A DNA stretch of 64,000 bases from a virus: IMG/VR virus record IMGVR_UViG_3300025131_000013, positions 1 to 64,000 of that record; one strand, given 5' to 3'. The notes under the pieces are model-generated. The model searched no databases and had not been told where the DNA came from. It was given only the letters and a program-made list of their open reading frames with translations. Positions 55,730-64,000 of this stretch are shown one piece after another. The first letter of the stretch is position 1. The number at the start of each line of letters is the position of its first letter. The translations under genes and the position numbers were made by a program.

Positions 55730-57295
55730 ATGGCCCCCGTTAATATTGGTGATTACTCAGCCTCTATAAATCAGGAGTTTAGAGTATCGGATGTTAGATG
55801 CTCTGGAGTTAGTGCTCCTAGTCTCGGACAGAGAGTAAGCGGTGATAGCGTGACTGTCACCTTTACCCTCATGACGTATGTCGATGCTGATCTCACCGGA
55901 TCGGTGATTATCGAGTTTTCGACTGCGGGTGCCGGCGGACCATGGAGTGCCGCAACGATTACTGGTGCTACTACGGGTTTAACCGTGTCTCAGGACGGCA
56001 ATACGTATAGCGTGACTTGGGATTCTCTAACTGACGTTGGCTCGAACGTAGATCAGAATAATATCCTGTTTCGCATTACAGCTAATGATGGGACGAACAA
56101 TGATGGTGATGCGGATACTCCTGTCAACTCGTCCTTCTTTACGGTAGACAACCTTCCATCTGCTCCTACAATTACTGCCCCGACTTCAGGGTGGTTCCGT
56201 AAGGATGATGACTATCCTTCCTTCGCAGTAGAGTTCACTATTCCTACTGATCCCGGCGGCGACAAGCTATGGCCGGTATTTGAAGCGGATACTTCGCCGA
56301 ACTTTGATTCTGTAGCCTTCTTCCAGGTGGACAGCAATGACGCAACGAACTATCTGTTCTTTGACGTTGAGGTTACTAATCCTCTCAAGCCTATCTCCGG
56401 ATATTATGTCCAGGATGTCGCAGCAAACGAGGATGGATCGGCAACCACGGTAGATTGGGATTCTTTGTCGGATGCCTATACTGGTGATGCCCTGCCCACT
56501 ACGATATTGGATGCCAGAGTCCTTCTGATACAAAAGAAGGATCGGAGGGTATTGCTGACCTCGGTATCGAATACACAGATCCAACTAACTGCTTCTGCTG
56601 CCGGAGTAGCAACGCCTGAAGTAGACCTCTACATATTCGATGACGTCCAAACAGACTTCTATATAGTATCCGGGTTGACTGTTCCGAATACTACTTTGAC
56701 GGCGCAAACATTTGCTTCGATGGGTGAGGACTTCGCCCAGGCAATCCCTAATCCGTTTGGTAGTGCCCCTCGTATCTTGATGTGTGATGAAGCAGAGCGA
56801 CTCTGCTATATGGGGACGATTACTACTACGGATGTAGAACTTGCTAAGTCAGTTGCTGGTCCTACGGGCAACGGAACGGTTACGCTATTCATCTTGAAGA
56901 CAAACTCAGATATCTACCAAGATGATAACTATGCTGTCACGCCTTCAGATCTTACGATCACTCGGTATGACAGCTTAAGCGATGGGGGCGCACTTCCTAC
57001 CTCTGTCGGTGGCGCCGTTCCTAGCGTGGTTCCTAACTCAGATCGGGCTGTATACGTAGACAGTCCCGGCTCAGAAGATTTCCAGATAGCTAAATCTGGT
57101 GCCGGGATTCCTACGGACGCGACAGTTGAGATGAATATCTTTACAGAAGAAGGTGCTTCAGGGATCTGGGTAGTTATGCCTGCTACTGGAATTGATGATG
57201 CGACATTTGAAGGTGGTAACGCCCGTTACAGAGCGCAAGCGGGTGACTTCGACGACAATGTCTGGTATTTTAGAGCTGCGTTCGGTAACACTTAG
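55730..57295 (+). CDS. Adhesin with Ig/FN3-like domains, 521 residues
   Basis: Strand-rich with Thr, Ser, Asp and Asn. Segments such as SVTVTFTLMTYVDADLTGSV, FRITANDGTNNDGDADTPVN and APTITAPTSGWFRKDDDYPS resemble tandem immunoglobulin- or fibronectin-like domains often appended to phage surface proteins. Repeated DSLSDAYTGDALPTT / DSLSDGGALPTSV motifs show an internal duplication. Probably a host-binding or decoration protein. Confidence 0.6.
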   Translation: MAPVNIGDYSASINQEFRVSDVRCSGVSAPSLGQRVSGDSVTVTFTLMTYVDADLTGSVIIEFSTAGAGGPWSAATITGATTGLTVSQDGNTYSVTWDSLTDVGSNVDQNNILFRITANDGTNNDGDADTPVNSSFFTVDNLPSAPTITAPTSGWFRKDDDYPSFAVEFTIPTDPGGDKLWPVFEADTSPNFDSVAFFQVDSNDATNYLFFDVEVTNPLKPISGYYVQDVAANEDGSATTVDWDSLSDAYTGDALPTTILDARVLLIQKKDRRVLLTSVSNTQIQLTASAAGVATPEVDLYIFDDVQTDFYIVSGLTVPNTTLTAQTFASMGEDFAQAIPNPFGSAPRILMCDEAERLCYMGTITTTDVELAKSVAGPTGNGTVTLFILKTNSDIYQDDNYAVTPSDLTITRYDSLSDGGALPTSVGGAVPSVVPNSDRAVYVDSPGSEDFQIAKSGAGIPTDATVEMNIFTEEGASGIWVVMPATGIDDATFEGGNARYRAQAGDFDDNVWYFRAAFGNT

Positions 57296-57303
57296 AGGGA
57301 AAA

Positions 57304-59262
57304 ATGGCCGAGTATAAAGTTCCAGAACTCGCGTATGAGTTTCCTAGCGAGGACATTACCGCTGAGAGCGGATATCGTGTCCTTTCTGTTGATCTCAACA
57401 ACGGTCGGTTTATGTGGGACCTTGAAGTATTCCGGCAGCTTGAGCGGGCTACCTCTTGGTATCAGGAGTTAGGTGCGTTTCCGACTCACGCCTTGATATT
57501 TGTAGATACAACAAGAGGTATTGTTGAGATCTATGATAGAAAGGATAATACGACTTGGGCCACGTTTACAGCGGGAGCAAATAACTTCCTGCTGAATTCT
57601 ACTGCTATAAACGACATCGACTTTGTTGATGGTGTGCTAGCGGTGGCGGATGATACGAACGGGCTACAGTTGGTTGATTTCGTTCGGGACGCAGGATACC
57701 GCTATGATACGAATGGCCTATACGTTAAGGTAGGGGACATAGCGGATCGTGACGGTGCCCTCGGTGAGCTTCTGGTTAATACGATCATCCAGCTTAACCA
57801 CGATGACGTAACCTCGGTGAGTATGGCCCGAGACCACGACGACCAGTATGTGGAGATGGACATCGGTCGAACTGTTCCGGATATTTTGGTCACTACGGAT
57901 GATGAGGTGACTCTCCTTAAAGCGAGAGATCACGCATCGAACGAGCAGGCAGCCTACGATCTGGGCACCGCCTCTATAGTAGGATTGTATTGCGTCATCA
58001 CCCCAGACGGGCACTGCTTTAGCGCATACTCTGATGTTACGAACGATAAGGTGCGGTGGGATAAGACTGCCGGCATTATCGCTGATACGTGGCCTGCGGC
58101 AAACGATACGATTCATGGCGGTGGAACTACGGGAGGTGGTATTAATCCTGTATCATCTGGAGCCGTGATCTCAATGATTGGCGCCATACCAGGTGTGTCA
58201 GCGGCTGATGGTGCTTCGCCAGTGTTGGCAATTGGAACAGACGAGGGGCTGACGCTAAAGCATCTGGATGATACGAACGAGTCTGATGGTATCACTTTCT
58301 TTTTCGACAATGTGGCGGCCCATCCCCCGTTGGCTGGGAAAGCAACACTCAAGGACTCGTGGTGGCTAGGATCGGTTGCCGGCCTACAAGGAAAGACCCT
58401 TACGAATGGCGGAACTGTAACCTTTGCTGCCGCCGTTACGGGTAACGGTGCGGTATTTACGGAGGGTGGAGCGACCGTCCTGTCCAGGACTGGTGACGCC
58501 GATCTAGATACGGGCACCGATGACTTCGCTATAGGGTTCTACTTCAAATCGACGAATGCGGCAAATCCAGGATCTTCGGTCAACCTCCTTAACCTTGAGG
58601 ATGCCGGCGGTCAGGATATGCTGGAGATTTTCGCCAATACGTCCGGTCAGATCGTTGCTCGTATTACGGATGACTCCGGTGCTACTTGGGATACGATAAC
58701 GACAACGGCTGACTACTACAACGCTTTGTGGCATTCGCTGATGCTGGTCCGGGACAACAGCACTCTCTATCTTTATATAGATGGAAAGCAGGCAGGGACC
58801 GTAGCGGTGACGAATGCTGCTACTGCTCTCGACTTCGCTGAGATCTACGTAGGGAATGATAAGGCGGCAGGCACCGGATTCGGCGGGACGATGGATGATC
58901 TGTTCTTCTGGCAGCTGACGGATGCTACGAACGCAGCGAGACACTTCTCAAGGTTCTGGCACCGGAGAATGCAGTCAGGACTCAATAACGCTTCTATCGG
59001 GACCGAGCTAGATTTGGCTCCGGTCACTTGGGTTTCCTCAGACCATGAAGGCGAGCACTTCATGTTCGGTGACGCGAATGACATGTATGTGATTGATCGT
59101 TTCGGGATCATCATCCAGAACACTGCTACTCCTGGAGGGACTATCCAAGACGGAGATATATGGACCCTGCCTGGAGCAGCAGGATTTGCCTACGCTCTTG
59201 GGACTACTACTACTGTTAATGTCCAGCAGGTGAATGTCGACCTCGCTGATATCCTGCTCTAA
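57304..59262 (+). CDS. LamG-domain tail adhesin, 652 residues
   Basis: Residues 1-340 carry repeated short strands, possibly a beta-propeller (LAVADDTNGLQLVDFVRDAG, ASPVLAIGTDEGLTLKHLDD). Residues 350-560 form a concanavalin/LamG-type lectin domain (DDFAIGFYFKSTNAANPGSS, NALWHSLMLVRDNSTLYLYI, MDDLFFWQLTDATNAARHFS). Such domains bind surface glycans. The gene at 62196 shares this architecture, including the DEGL segment and the LamG end, so the two are paralogues. Confidence 0.75.
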   Translation: MAEYKVPELAYEFPSEDITAESGYRVLSVDLNNGRFMWDLEVFRQLERATSWYQELGAFPTHALIFVDTTRGIVEIYDRKDNTTWATFTAGANNFLLNSTAINDIDFVDGVLAVADDTNGLQLVDFVRDAGYRYDTNGLYVKVGDIADRDGALGELLVNTIIQLNHDDVTSVSMARDHDDQYVEMDIGRTVPDILVTTDDEVTLLKARDHASNEQAAYDLGTASIVGLYCVITPDGHCFSAYSDVTNDKVRWDKTAGIIADTWPAANDTIHGGGTTGGGINPVSSGAVISMIGAIPGVSAADGASPVLAIGTDEGLTLKHLDDTNESDGITFFFDNVAAHPPLAGKATLKDSWWLGSVAGLQGKTLTNGGTVTFAAAVTGNGAVFTEGGATVLSRTGDADLDTGTDDFAIGFYFKSTNAANPGSSVNLLNLEDAGGQDMLEIFANTSGQIVARITDDSGATWDTITTTADYYNALWHSLMLVRDNSTLYLYIDGKQAGTVAVTNAATALDFAEIYVGNDKAAGTGFGGTMDDLFFWQLTDATNAARHFSRFWHRRMQSGLNNASIGTELDLAPVTWVSSDHEGEHFMFGDANDMYVIDRFGIIIQNTATPGGTIQDGDIWTLPGAAGFAYALGTTTTVNVQQVNVDLADILL

Positions 59263-59271
59263 GGAAACGTA

Positions 59272-60867
59272 ATGAGAACCCTTTCTAAATTTGGATTATC
59301 AGATGACTCCATAGCATCGGGCATCTTATCAGGCATTCCTGCTGGGGACTACACCGATCCTACTCTATATGGAACGACTAGGATATGGTGGGATGCCACC
59401 AATACCTTGTTCCGATCTAAGATAGGGTCAGACCCTGCCTCCGAGACTGATGGCGCTCCAGAGTCTCATCTTACTCAGGTCTACGGTGATGAGTCCGATG
59501 GAGCCGTGGCTAATGCTACGGACGTAGATATTGAGGCTACTACGATTGCTCAATCTGGAGTCGTTACTCCAGCTTCTAATCGGATCTGGCGAGCTACAGG
59601 GAATGTTACCCTAACTCAGACGGTTGATGTAGTCCAACAGGACGGTCAAGCTCGTAGTCCTTTCCCGTTGAGACAAGGATCTCCAGGAATCGAGCTTGGC
59701 GCCATTATGGCGGCTATCGGATCGAAGGGGATGCCGGTTCCAATAAGGCCTGGTGGAGATGGAACAGGGCTTATTGGCGGTATTATCCAGATTATCTCTG
59801 GAGGCGATGTATCGGTTGGCGCAGCGATGTCTGCTTTAGGGACTAACGCTTCAGGAGATGGCGGTGGAGGCGGTGGAATAGTAATTATAGTTGCCGCTGG
59901 AACTATTTCTGGCGCTAGTGCTATTGACGTATCAGCGGGGGATGGACACGCTACTGCGGCTGCCCAAGGAGGCGGTGGAGGCTACTCAGGCGGATGGGGA
60001 GGTCACGGTGGTTGGGCGGGAGCGGGTGGAGGCGATGCGTATATAGGTAGGACGCCTGGAGCATCTGGAGCAGGGTATAAGGTTGCTCAAGCTGGCGGAG
60101 GTGGATACCAGGGTGGCGGTGGAGGCGGGTGTATAGATGCGGTTGGAGTTACTACTGGATCCACAGCTGGTGGCGCTGGAGGTGATGGAACGGCTTTCTT
60201 GAACTTTGATCAGCAGAAAGAAGATTTGACTGATCACTGGACTGACGCAGTAGAGGTTTGGAATGCTGCTGTGGCTGGTTCCAACTCGGGATGTTGTGCC
60301 GGTGGTGCAGCTGGAGTAAATGGAGGCGGTGGAGGTGGAGGCGGTGGTCGACCGGGATCTGCTGGAGCCGCAGGAGCAAATGGTGGAGCAGGAGGTGACG
60401 CGGGTTCGGGTGGTGGAGCAGGAGGCGCGTGTAATATCACTGGAACTGCTGGCAATGGAGGTGCTGGAGCCGCAGGATCTAACTACGCATACTCTTTGAC
60501 TAATAAGGACGTGTTTACTGGGATGCCTGGTGGCCAGGGAGGCGGTGGAGGCGGTGGCTTAGGCAAACTTCAGAACGGCTGTTCTGATGGTTCTGCTGGA
60601 GCAGGCGGTGCTGGAGGTGCGTCACCTGGACCATTCGTAGGTAGTATGGGTAATGGATCTGGCGGGGCAGGCGGGACAGGAGAGACTCCTAGTGGTGGTG
60701 ATGGTGATGGCGGTGACGGAGGCGATGGAGGAAATGGTGGCGGTGGCGCTGGCCTAGTTATCCTTGTTGCCCCTACTATTACCTACAATGGAACTGTAAC
60801 CGGAAAGCTCGTGAAGATAGCAGGCACAGACGCTGAGAACATCCTTAGAAGTGTATTCGGTAGCTAA
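59272..60867 (+). CDS. Polyglycine-rich tail-tip adhesin, 531 residues
   Basis: The first 65 residues (MRTLSKFGLSDDSIASG..., DPTLYGTTRIWWDATNTLFR) form a module also found at 61964. Residues 190-510 are dominated by runs of Gly with Ala, Asp, Ser and Asn (GGGGGYSGGWGGHGGWAGAG, GGAGGDAGSGGGAGGACNIT). This is the composition of polyglycine type II helix bundles seen in distal fibre adhesins such as the gp38 of some T-even phages, which set host receptor specificity. Homology is by composition only. Confidence 0.75.
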   Translation: MRTLSKFGLSDDSIASGILSGIPAGDYTDPTLYGTTRIWWDATNTLFRSKIGSDPASETDGAPESHLTQVYGDESDGAVANATDVDIEATTIAQSGVVTPASNRIWRATGNVTLTQTVDVVQQDGQARSPFPLRQGSPGIELGAIMAAIGSKGMPVPIRPGGDGTGLIGGIIQIISGGDVSVGAAMSALGTNASGDGGGGGGIVIIVAAGTISGASAIDVSAGDGHATAAAQGGGGGYSGGWGGHGGWAGAGGGDAYIGRTPGASGAGYKVAQAGGGGYQGGGGGGCIDAVGVTTGSTAGGAGGDGTAFLNFDQQKEDLTDHWTDAVEVWNAAVAGSNSGCCAGGAAGVNGGGGGGGGGRPGSAGAAGANGGAGGDAGSGGGAGGACNITGTAGNGGAGAAGSNYAYSLTNKDVFTGMPGGQGGGGGGGLGKLQNGCSDGSAGAGGAGGASPGPFVGSMGNGSGGAGGTGETPSGGDGDGGDGGDGGNGGGGAGLVILVAPTITYNGTVTGKLVKIAGTDAENILRSVFGS

Positions 60868-60879
60868 AGAGAGGACGAT

Positions 60880-61332
60880 ATGCCAACGCCTGAAGAACTA
60901 GCTGATCAGATAGCCAAGCTTGACGCTGATAGAGCTATACTGGAAAAGAAGCTCGTTGAAGATCCTATCAACGAGATTACTTTCAAATCAGCGGTCGATA
61001 TAGTTGCTGCTGATCCCCTAATGTCGTCAATCGGAGTGGCGGTAGTTAAGTCAGAGATACACCCTCAATGGTGTAGTCTCGACTTTCCTGTTGGCGCTGC
61101 TTCAGGATTCCAAGCGTTGGCTATGAGGCAGATGATACAGCTTATGCTGTCTCTCGGTGCTGAGCCTGGATTCAAAGTGGTGGAGAACGGAGCCAAGAGT
61201 AGGCTGCCCTACAGGGTATACGTGGCTATTACGAATATCAACGAGTGTATTGAGGCTGTGAGGGTTATGGCTTTGACTGACTCCCAGAGAGTGTTGGAGT
61301 ATGCCGTTGAGGCAGACGAGGCAAGTATATGA
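60880..61332 (+). CDS. Hypothetical protein, 150 residues
   Basis: GAGAGGACGAT precedes ATG. N-terminal coiled coil (TPEELADQIAKLDADRAILE) then alpha/beta core (ITFKSAVDIVAADPLMSSIG, FQALAMRQMIQLMLSLGAEP). Located between adhesins; no family recognised. It overlaps the next gene by 4 nt. Confidence 0.6.
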   Translation: MPTPEELADQIAKLDADRAILEKKLVEDPINEITFKSAVDIVAADPLMSSIGVAVVKSEIHPQWCSLDFPVGAASGFQALAMRQMIQLMLSLGAEPGFKVVENGAKSRLPYRVYVAITNINECIEAVRVMALTDSQRVLEYAVEADEASI

Positions 61333-61964
61333 TCTCAGGTGATATCAAATCCAACGGCTGCGCTCTGCTCCCAGGAGTAGTGACTGGACCGTCGACTAAG
61401 ATTATGATCGAGACTCTCAACGGGATGCTAGAAACCCTGGAAGAGATGTCTAGGGTTAATGGCTTGATAGTCAGAGAGACATTCTCAGACTTCTTCAATC
61501 TCCCACAGATAACGGATGTAGTCAAGGACGTTCTTGGGACTGATAGTCCTATCCTTTTGGCTACGAGAGGGAATGCTAGTGTCTCTAGTGATCCCGGTGA
61601 TCCGCCTCATTCTAACAATTATGAGTGGGGTAATATTGCCCCAGGAATCTCGATAGTCACGGCCTGTCTCTATCTGGATAAGATAGACGATACGTCAGGC
61701 ACGTTTGCTTACTGTCCAGGATCCCATCTGAAGTATTACCCTCCTTATACGGAAGTCCCGACCCAAGCAGATATAGACGCGGGGACATATGAGGAAGTCT
61801 ACGCAGAGGCGGGTGACGTTCTCTTTAGGATACCGGAAGTCTGGCATGCTGTAAGGCCGATAGGAAACCCAAGAAGATATATCACAGGCTTCTGGGTGAA
61901 TCCTGATAACGCGGGCAAGTTCCTCTCAGAGCGGGTGGAGCGATTTTTGGAGGTTCGGGCCTAA
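61329..61964 (+). CDS. Phytanoyl-CoA dioxygenase (PhyH)-like protein
   Basis: A 211-residue member of the Fe(II)/2-oxoglutarate PhyH family by SIVTACLYLDKIDDTSGTFA, YCPGSHLKYYP, and GDVLFRIPEVWHAVRP with NPRRYITGFWVNPD. The first metal-ligand motif, normally HxD, reads H94-S-N96; H173 and R182/R183 are in place. Asp-to-Asn may weaken iron binding, or the enzyme may use a variant site as some halogenases do. Phage members may hydroxylate virion proteins or small molecules; unknown here. ATGA overlap with the previous gene and 1-nt overlap with the next. Confidence 0.75.
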   Translation: MISGDIKSNGCALLPGVVTGPSTKIMIETLNGMLETLEEMSRVNGLIVRETFSDFFNLPQITDVVKDVLGTDSPILLATRGNASVSSDPGDPPHSNNYEWGNIAPGISIVTACLYLDKIDDTSGTFAYCPGSHLKYYPPYTEVPTQADIDAGTYEEVYAEAGDVLFRIPEVWHAVRPIGNPRRYITGFWVNPDNAGKFLSERVERFLEVRA

Positions 61965-62185
61965 TGAGAACTATATCGAGATTCTCTGTCACCGCTCCAT
62001 TACCGGGTTCAGTTCCTGACGGGACGTTCACTGATCCGTTTATCTACGGGACTACATACGTCTGGCATGACTCGGTGAACAATGTGATGAGGAAGCAACT
62101 TACTACCCCGGTTACTGAGACTGAGGGAGAGATTCTGATGGAGGCTGAGGATTCACCACCAACAGCAGGTGTTAGTGATTTCTAG
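61964..62185 (+). CDS. Short protein equal to the adhesin N-terminal module
   Basis: 73 residues starting MRTISRFSVTAPLPGSVPDG, then DPFIYGTTYVWHDSVNNVMR. This parallels the first 65 residues of the polyglycine adhesin (MRTLSKFGLSDDS..., DPTLYGTTRIWWDATNTLFR). It may be a stand-alone docking piece or a remnant of a second adhesin whose distal part was lost or replaced by the gene that follows. Confidence 0.65.
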   Translation: MRTISRFSVTAPLPGSVPDGTFTDPFIYGTTYVWHDSVNNVMRKQLTTPVTETEGEILMEAEDSPPTAGVSDF

Positions 62186-62195
62186 GAGGATGGGG

Positions 62196-64000
62196 ATGAG
62201 AAAGTATTTCAGTCAAGTAGCTTTAGCACTACTTTTATTAGTAGGGGTGACGTTTGCTCAGACTCACCACTCGAACAAGAAGATATTGTTTCATAAGGCT
62301 ATTGGTGTCTTGCCTGATAGCCTTATTATGGTGAATCCTGATACCACGATCACCGGATTCAGCGCAAACATCGTCAAGCGTTACAGCCTGAACGACCCTG
62401 CCGTGATGTGGGACCGTGATGCGTTTCAGGCGAAGGTCAGCGTGTCGAGCATCGGCACACGCGGCGATACGACTGATGCGTGGCCGACGAACTTTGCTAT
62501 TGTATCAGCACAAGAGTCTGCCACAGACTCGCTTGGTATCATTAACACGGACACAGGCGAACAGTGGATGTGGTTTGTCGCGGGGGCGTCGTATATGCTT
62601 GGCAATGGCGCATCTGCCGTTTTTGCCAACAGCGTGTTCTTGGATGGAGTCCTCTACGTTGCCGTCGATGGGACAGGATTATTTGTCATCGACTTTCTTA
62701 GAGAGACGAGTGATTACGTTCTGGACCAAAACTCCTACAGGTTCAAGGGGAACATTTCCGAGAGGAACACAGGCGCAGGAATCATTCAGTATGCGAAGTA
62801 TCCGCCCATCACGAACGCGGATGTTAATGTCGTCGACGCGATCCGCGATCCAGAGGGCGGCATGGACGAGTTCGGGCGACCGTTGCACTATTGGGTGGTG
62901 GGAACTGATGGCGGTATCTCCGAATACAATCCCATCGACAACGCCATTTGGGACTCTGGGGGGACTGACGATGGCGATATTGTTAGGCTGATGGACCGGG
63001 GGGATGTGTGGTGGGCGTATGAAGATCCAACACGATACTGGGTGTATAGAACCGCTCCCATTCAGTCGCACTACAAAAATGGGTTTGGCCCACCGGGGGG
63101 TGGCGAGTATGCAGACGCGGGGGTTGGTGGAACAGATATTCCGTGGACAACATCAGCAGTTGTTACGAGCTTTACCGTTCCAGTTGGTTCTGTGACGCAC
63201 GATGGCGCACCTGTTGTAATTATTGGGTCGGACGAGGGCTTGATGATTTCGCAAAACAAGCCATTCGTATTGCCCTCTGGGTCCGCAAACAGTTCCCTCA
63301 CCCACACCATCGATGCCACGCAGAACGCGCCACTGTGGTCAGGCGTGGTTGTGGACTCGTATCCACTTGAAGATGCAACGGGGATGTTTGGTGAGGATCT
63401 GACTGACGAGGGCGTGACCTTCTCGTCGGCTGTAATCGGTAATGGCGTAGTCCTTGATGGCACCAACATTATGTATCGTAACAACGATGCGACCTACACG
63501 CCAACAGGGACGATGGGGACCGATCTGTATATGACTGTCGCGTTTTGGGTGAAATCAAGCTACGCAGACAGTTGGGATCCACTCCTTGCTTTGACAGAAG
63601 GCACGACCCCCGGTAACGATTGGTTCAGTATTTTCCCGTGGGCTGGTGTCGTCTACGTGCGAATAACTTCCAATGCCAACTCAACTGCCGAGACAGTAGA
63701 TACACAGATTGATGTTCTCGATAATACGTGGCACCATATTGCCTTCACTATTGGTGCAACTGAGTTACGGTGTTATTTGGACGGGATTCTTATAGATACG
63801 GATGCGTCACTTACCTCATTCTCAGGGGTTCCAGCGTGGGATACATTCACAGTTGGCGACCTACACGATGGGTTCACTGGTGCTGGTTCGATGTTTATAG
63901 GCACACTCGACCAAATCCTCCTGACGTATCGGGAGCTTACAGCCAAAGAGGTCAGGCACCTACATCAGCGCGGTCGTGACGCGCTACAACATAACGCCAT
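62196..64000 (+). CDS. Signal-peptide-bearing LamG adhesin, 3' partial
   Basis: ATG 62196 follows GGAGG at 6 nt; the frame stays open for 601 codons to the window end. Residues 1-22 are a signal peptide (MRKYFSQVALALLLLVGVTFAQ, cut likely after Ala). Residues 60-350 are strand-rich (LDGVLYVAVDGTGLFVID, VVIIGSDEGLMISQ) and residues 410-600 a LamG/concanavalin domain (MTVAFWVKSSYADSWDPLL, NTWHHIAFTIGATELRCYLD, TLDQILLTYRELTAKEVRHL). It is a paralogue of the 57304 product. A secretion signal is unusual for a tail protein and the codon use becomes more GC-rich after about 62330, both hinting at acquired DNA. Confidence 0.8.
   Translation, partial: MRKYFSQVALALLLLVGVTFAQTHHSNKKILFHKAIGVLPDSLIMVNPDTTITGFSANIVKRYSLNDPAVMWDRDAFQAKVSVSSIGTRGDTTDAWPTNFAIVSAQESATDSLGIINTDTGEQWMWFVAGASYMLGNGASAVFANSVFLDGVLYVAVDGTGLFVIDFLRETSDYVLDQNSYRFKGNISERNTGAGIIQYAKYPPITNADVNVVDAIRDPEGGMDEFGRPLHYWVVGTDGGISEYNPIDNAIWDSGGTDDGDIVRLMDRGDVWWAYEDPTRYWVYRTAPIQSHYKNGFGPPGGGEYADAGVGGTDIPWTTSAVVTSFTVPVGSVTHDGAPVVIIGSDEGLMISQNKPFVLPSGSANSSLTHTIDATQNAPLWSGVVVDSYPLEDATGMFGEDLTDEGVTFSSAVIGNGVVLDGTNIMYRNNDATYTPTGTMGTDLYMTVAFWVKSSYADSWDPLLALTEGTTPGNDWFSIFPWAGVVYVRITSNANSTAETVDTQIDVLDNTWHHIAFTIGATELRCYLDGILIDTDASLTSFSGVPAWDTFTVGDLHDGFTGAGSMFIGTLDQILLTYRELTAKEVRHLHQRGRDALQHNA

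Noticed and set aside
58113-58944. Long antisense frames under the LamG adhesin
   Set aside because: They overlap fully a gene with recognisable domains and lack start signals.
60000-60800. Repeat DNA in the glycine-rich gene
   Set aside because: GGN reiteration encodes polyglycine in one open frame; it is a protein feature, not a separate DNA repeat.
1-64000. Lysogeny module
   Set aside because: No integrase, repressor-integrase pair or attachment-site repeat was recognised; the leftward genes do not show such domains.

Overview
The window is a contiguous piece of a tailed double-stranded DNA phage genome with a siphovirus-type virion. The evidence is an ordered module of large terminase, portal, prohead protease, HK97-type capsid, head-tail connectors, tail tube, frameshifted tail assembly chaperones and an 1151-residue tape measure, followed by hub and adhesin genes. 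Strong AGGAGG ribosome sites, GTG and TTG starts and pervasive ATGA overlaps indicate a bacterial host. The host itself cannot be named from the sequence. No integrase, DNA polymerase, recognisable endolysin or tRNA gene was seen, so the genome extends beyond the window.

Layout. 1-5.8 kb: end of an acidic-tailed protein, a flavoprotein plus glycosyltransferase pair, a divergent flavin-dependent thymidylate synthase (ThyX) and small proteins. 5.4-19.8 kb: about forty small rightward genes, mostly orphans, in short operons. Most operons start with one conserved promoter-like motif (GATTCGYTACCTTTAAGTAG-type, nine copies counted, one leftward). Recognisable members are RNase H, a SWIM zinc protein, a stand-alone response-regulator receiver, a ParB-like domain, a KTSC domain and several zinc ribbons. 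17.8-20 kb: repeat-rich intergenic DNA with CAGTCAAC motifs, tandem repeats and hairpins.

19.97-21.08 kb: the most unusual segment. It is a 1.1-kb island bounded by 29-bp inverted repeats and holding one 182-residue gene. In it the dinucleotide TG (equivalently CA on the other strand) is essentially absent: from 20003 to 21084 the only instance I find is the ATG start codon. The protein consequently has no Cys, His, Gln, Trp or internal Met. I know of no described system with this property.

21.2-22.0 kb: a leftward three-gene operon ending in a tiny membrane peptide. 22.2-31.2 kb: packaging and head genes. 31.2-39.6 kb: a glycan cassette (glycosyltransferases, methyltransferase, deacetylase-like protein, sugar aminotransferase, acetyltransferase) inserted between capsid and connector genes. 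It shares their transcription direction, which suggests sugars made for the virion or the infected cell surface. 39.7-47.4 kb: connectors and tail. 47.4-64 kb: fibres and adhesins, including an S74-chaperone fibre, LamG proteins, a polyglycine adhesin, a PhyH-like dioxygenase and, running off the right edge, a LamG protein that begins with a signal peptide.
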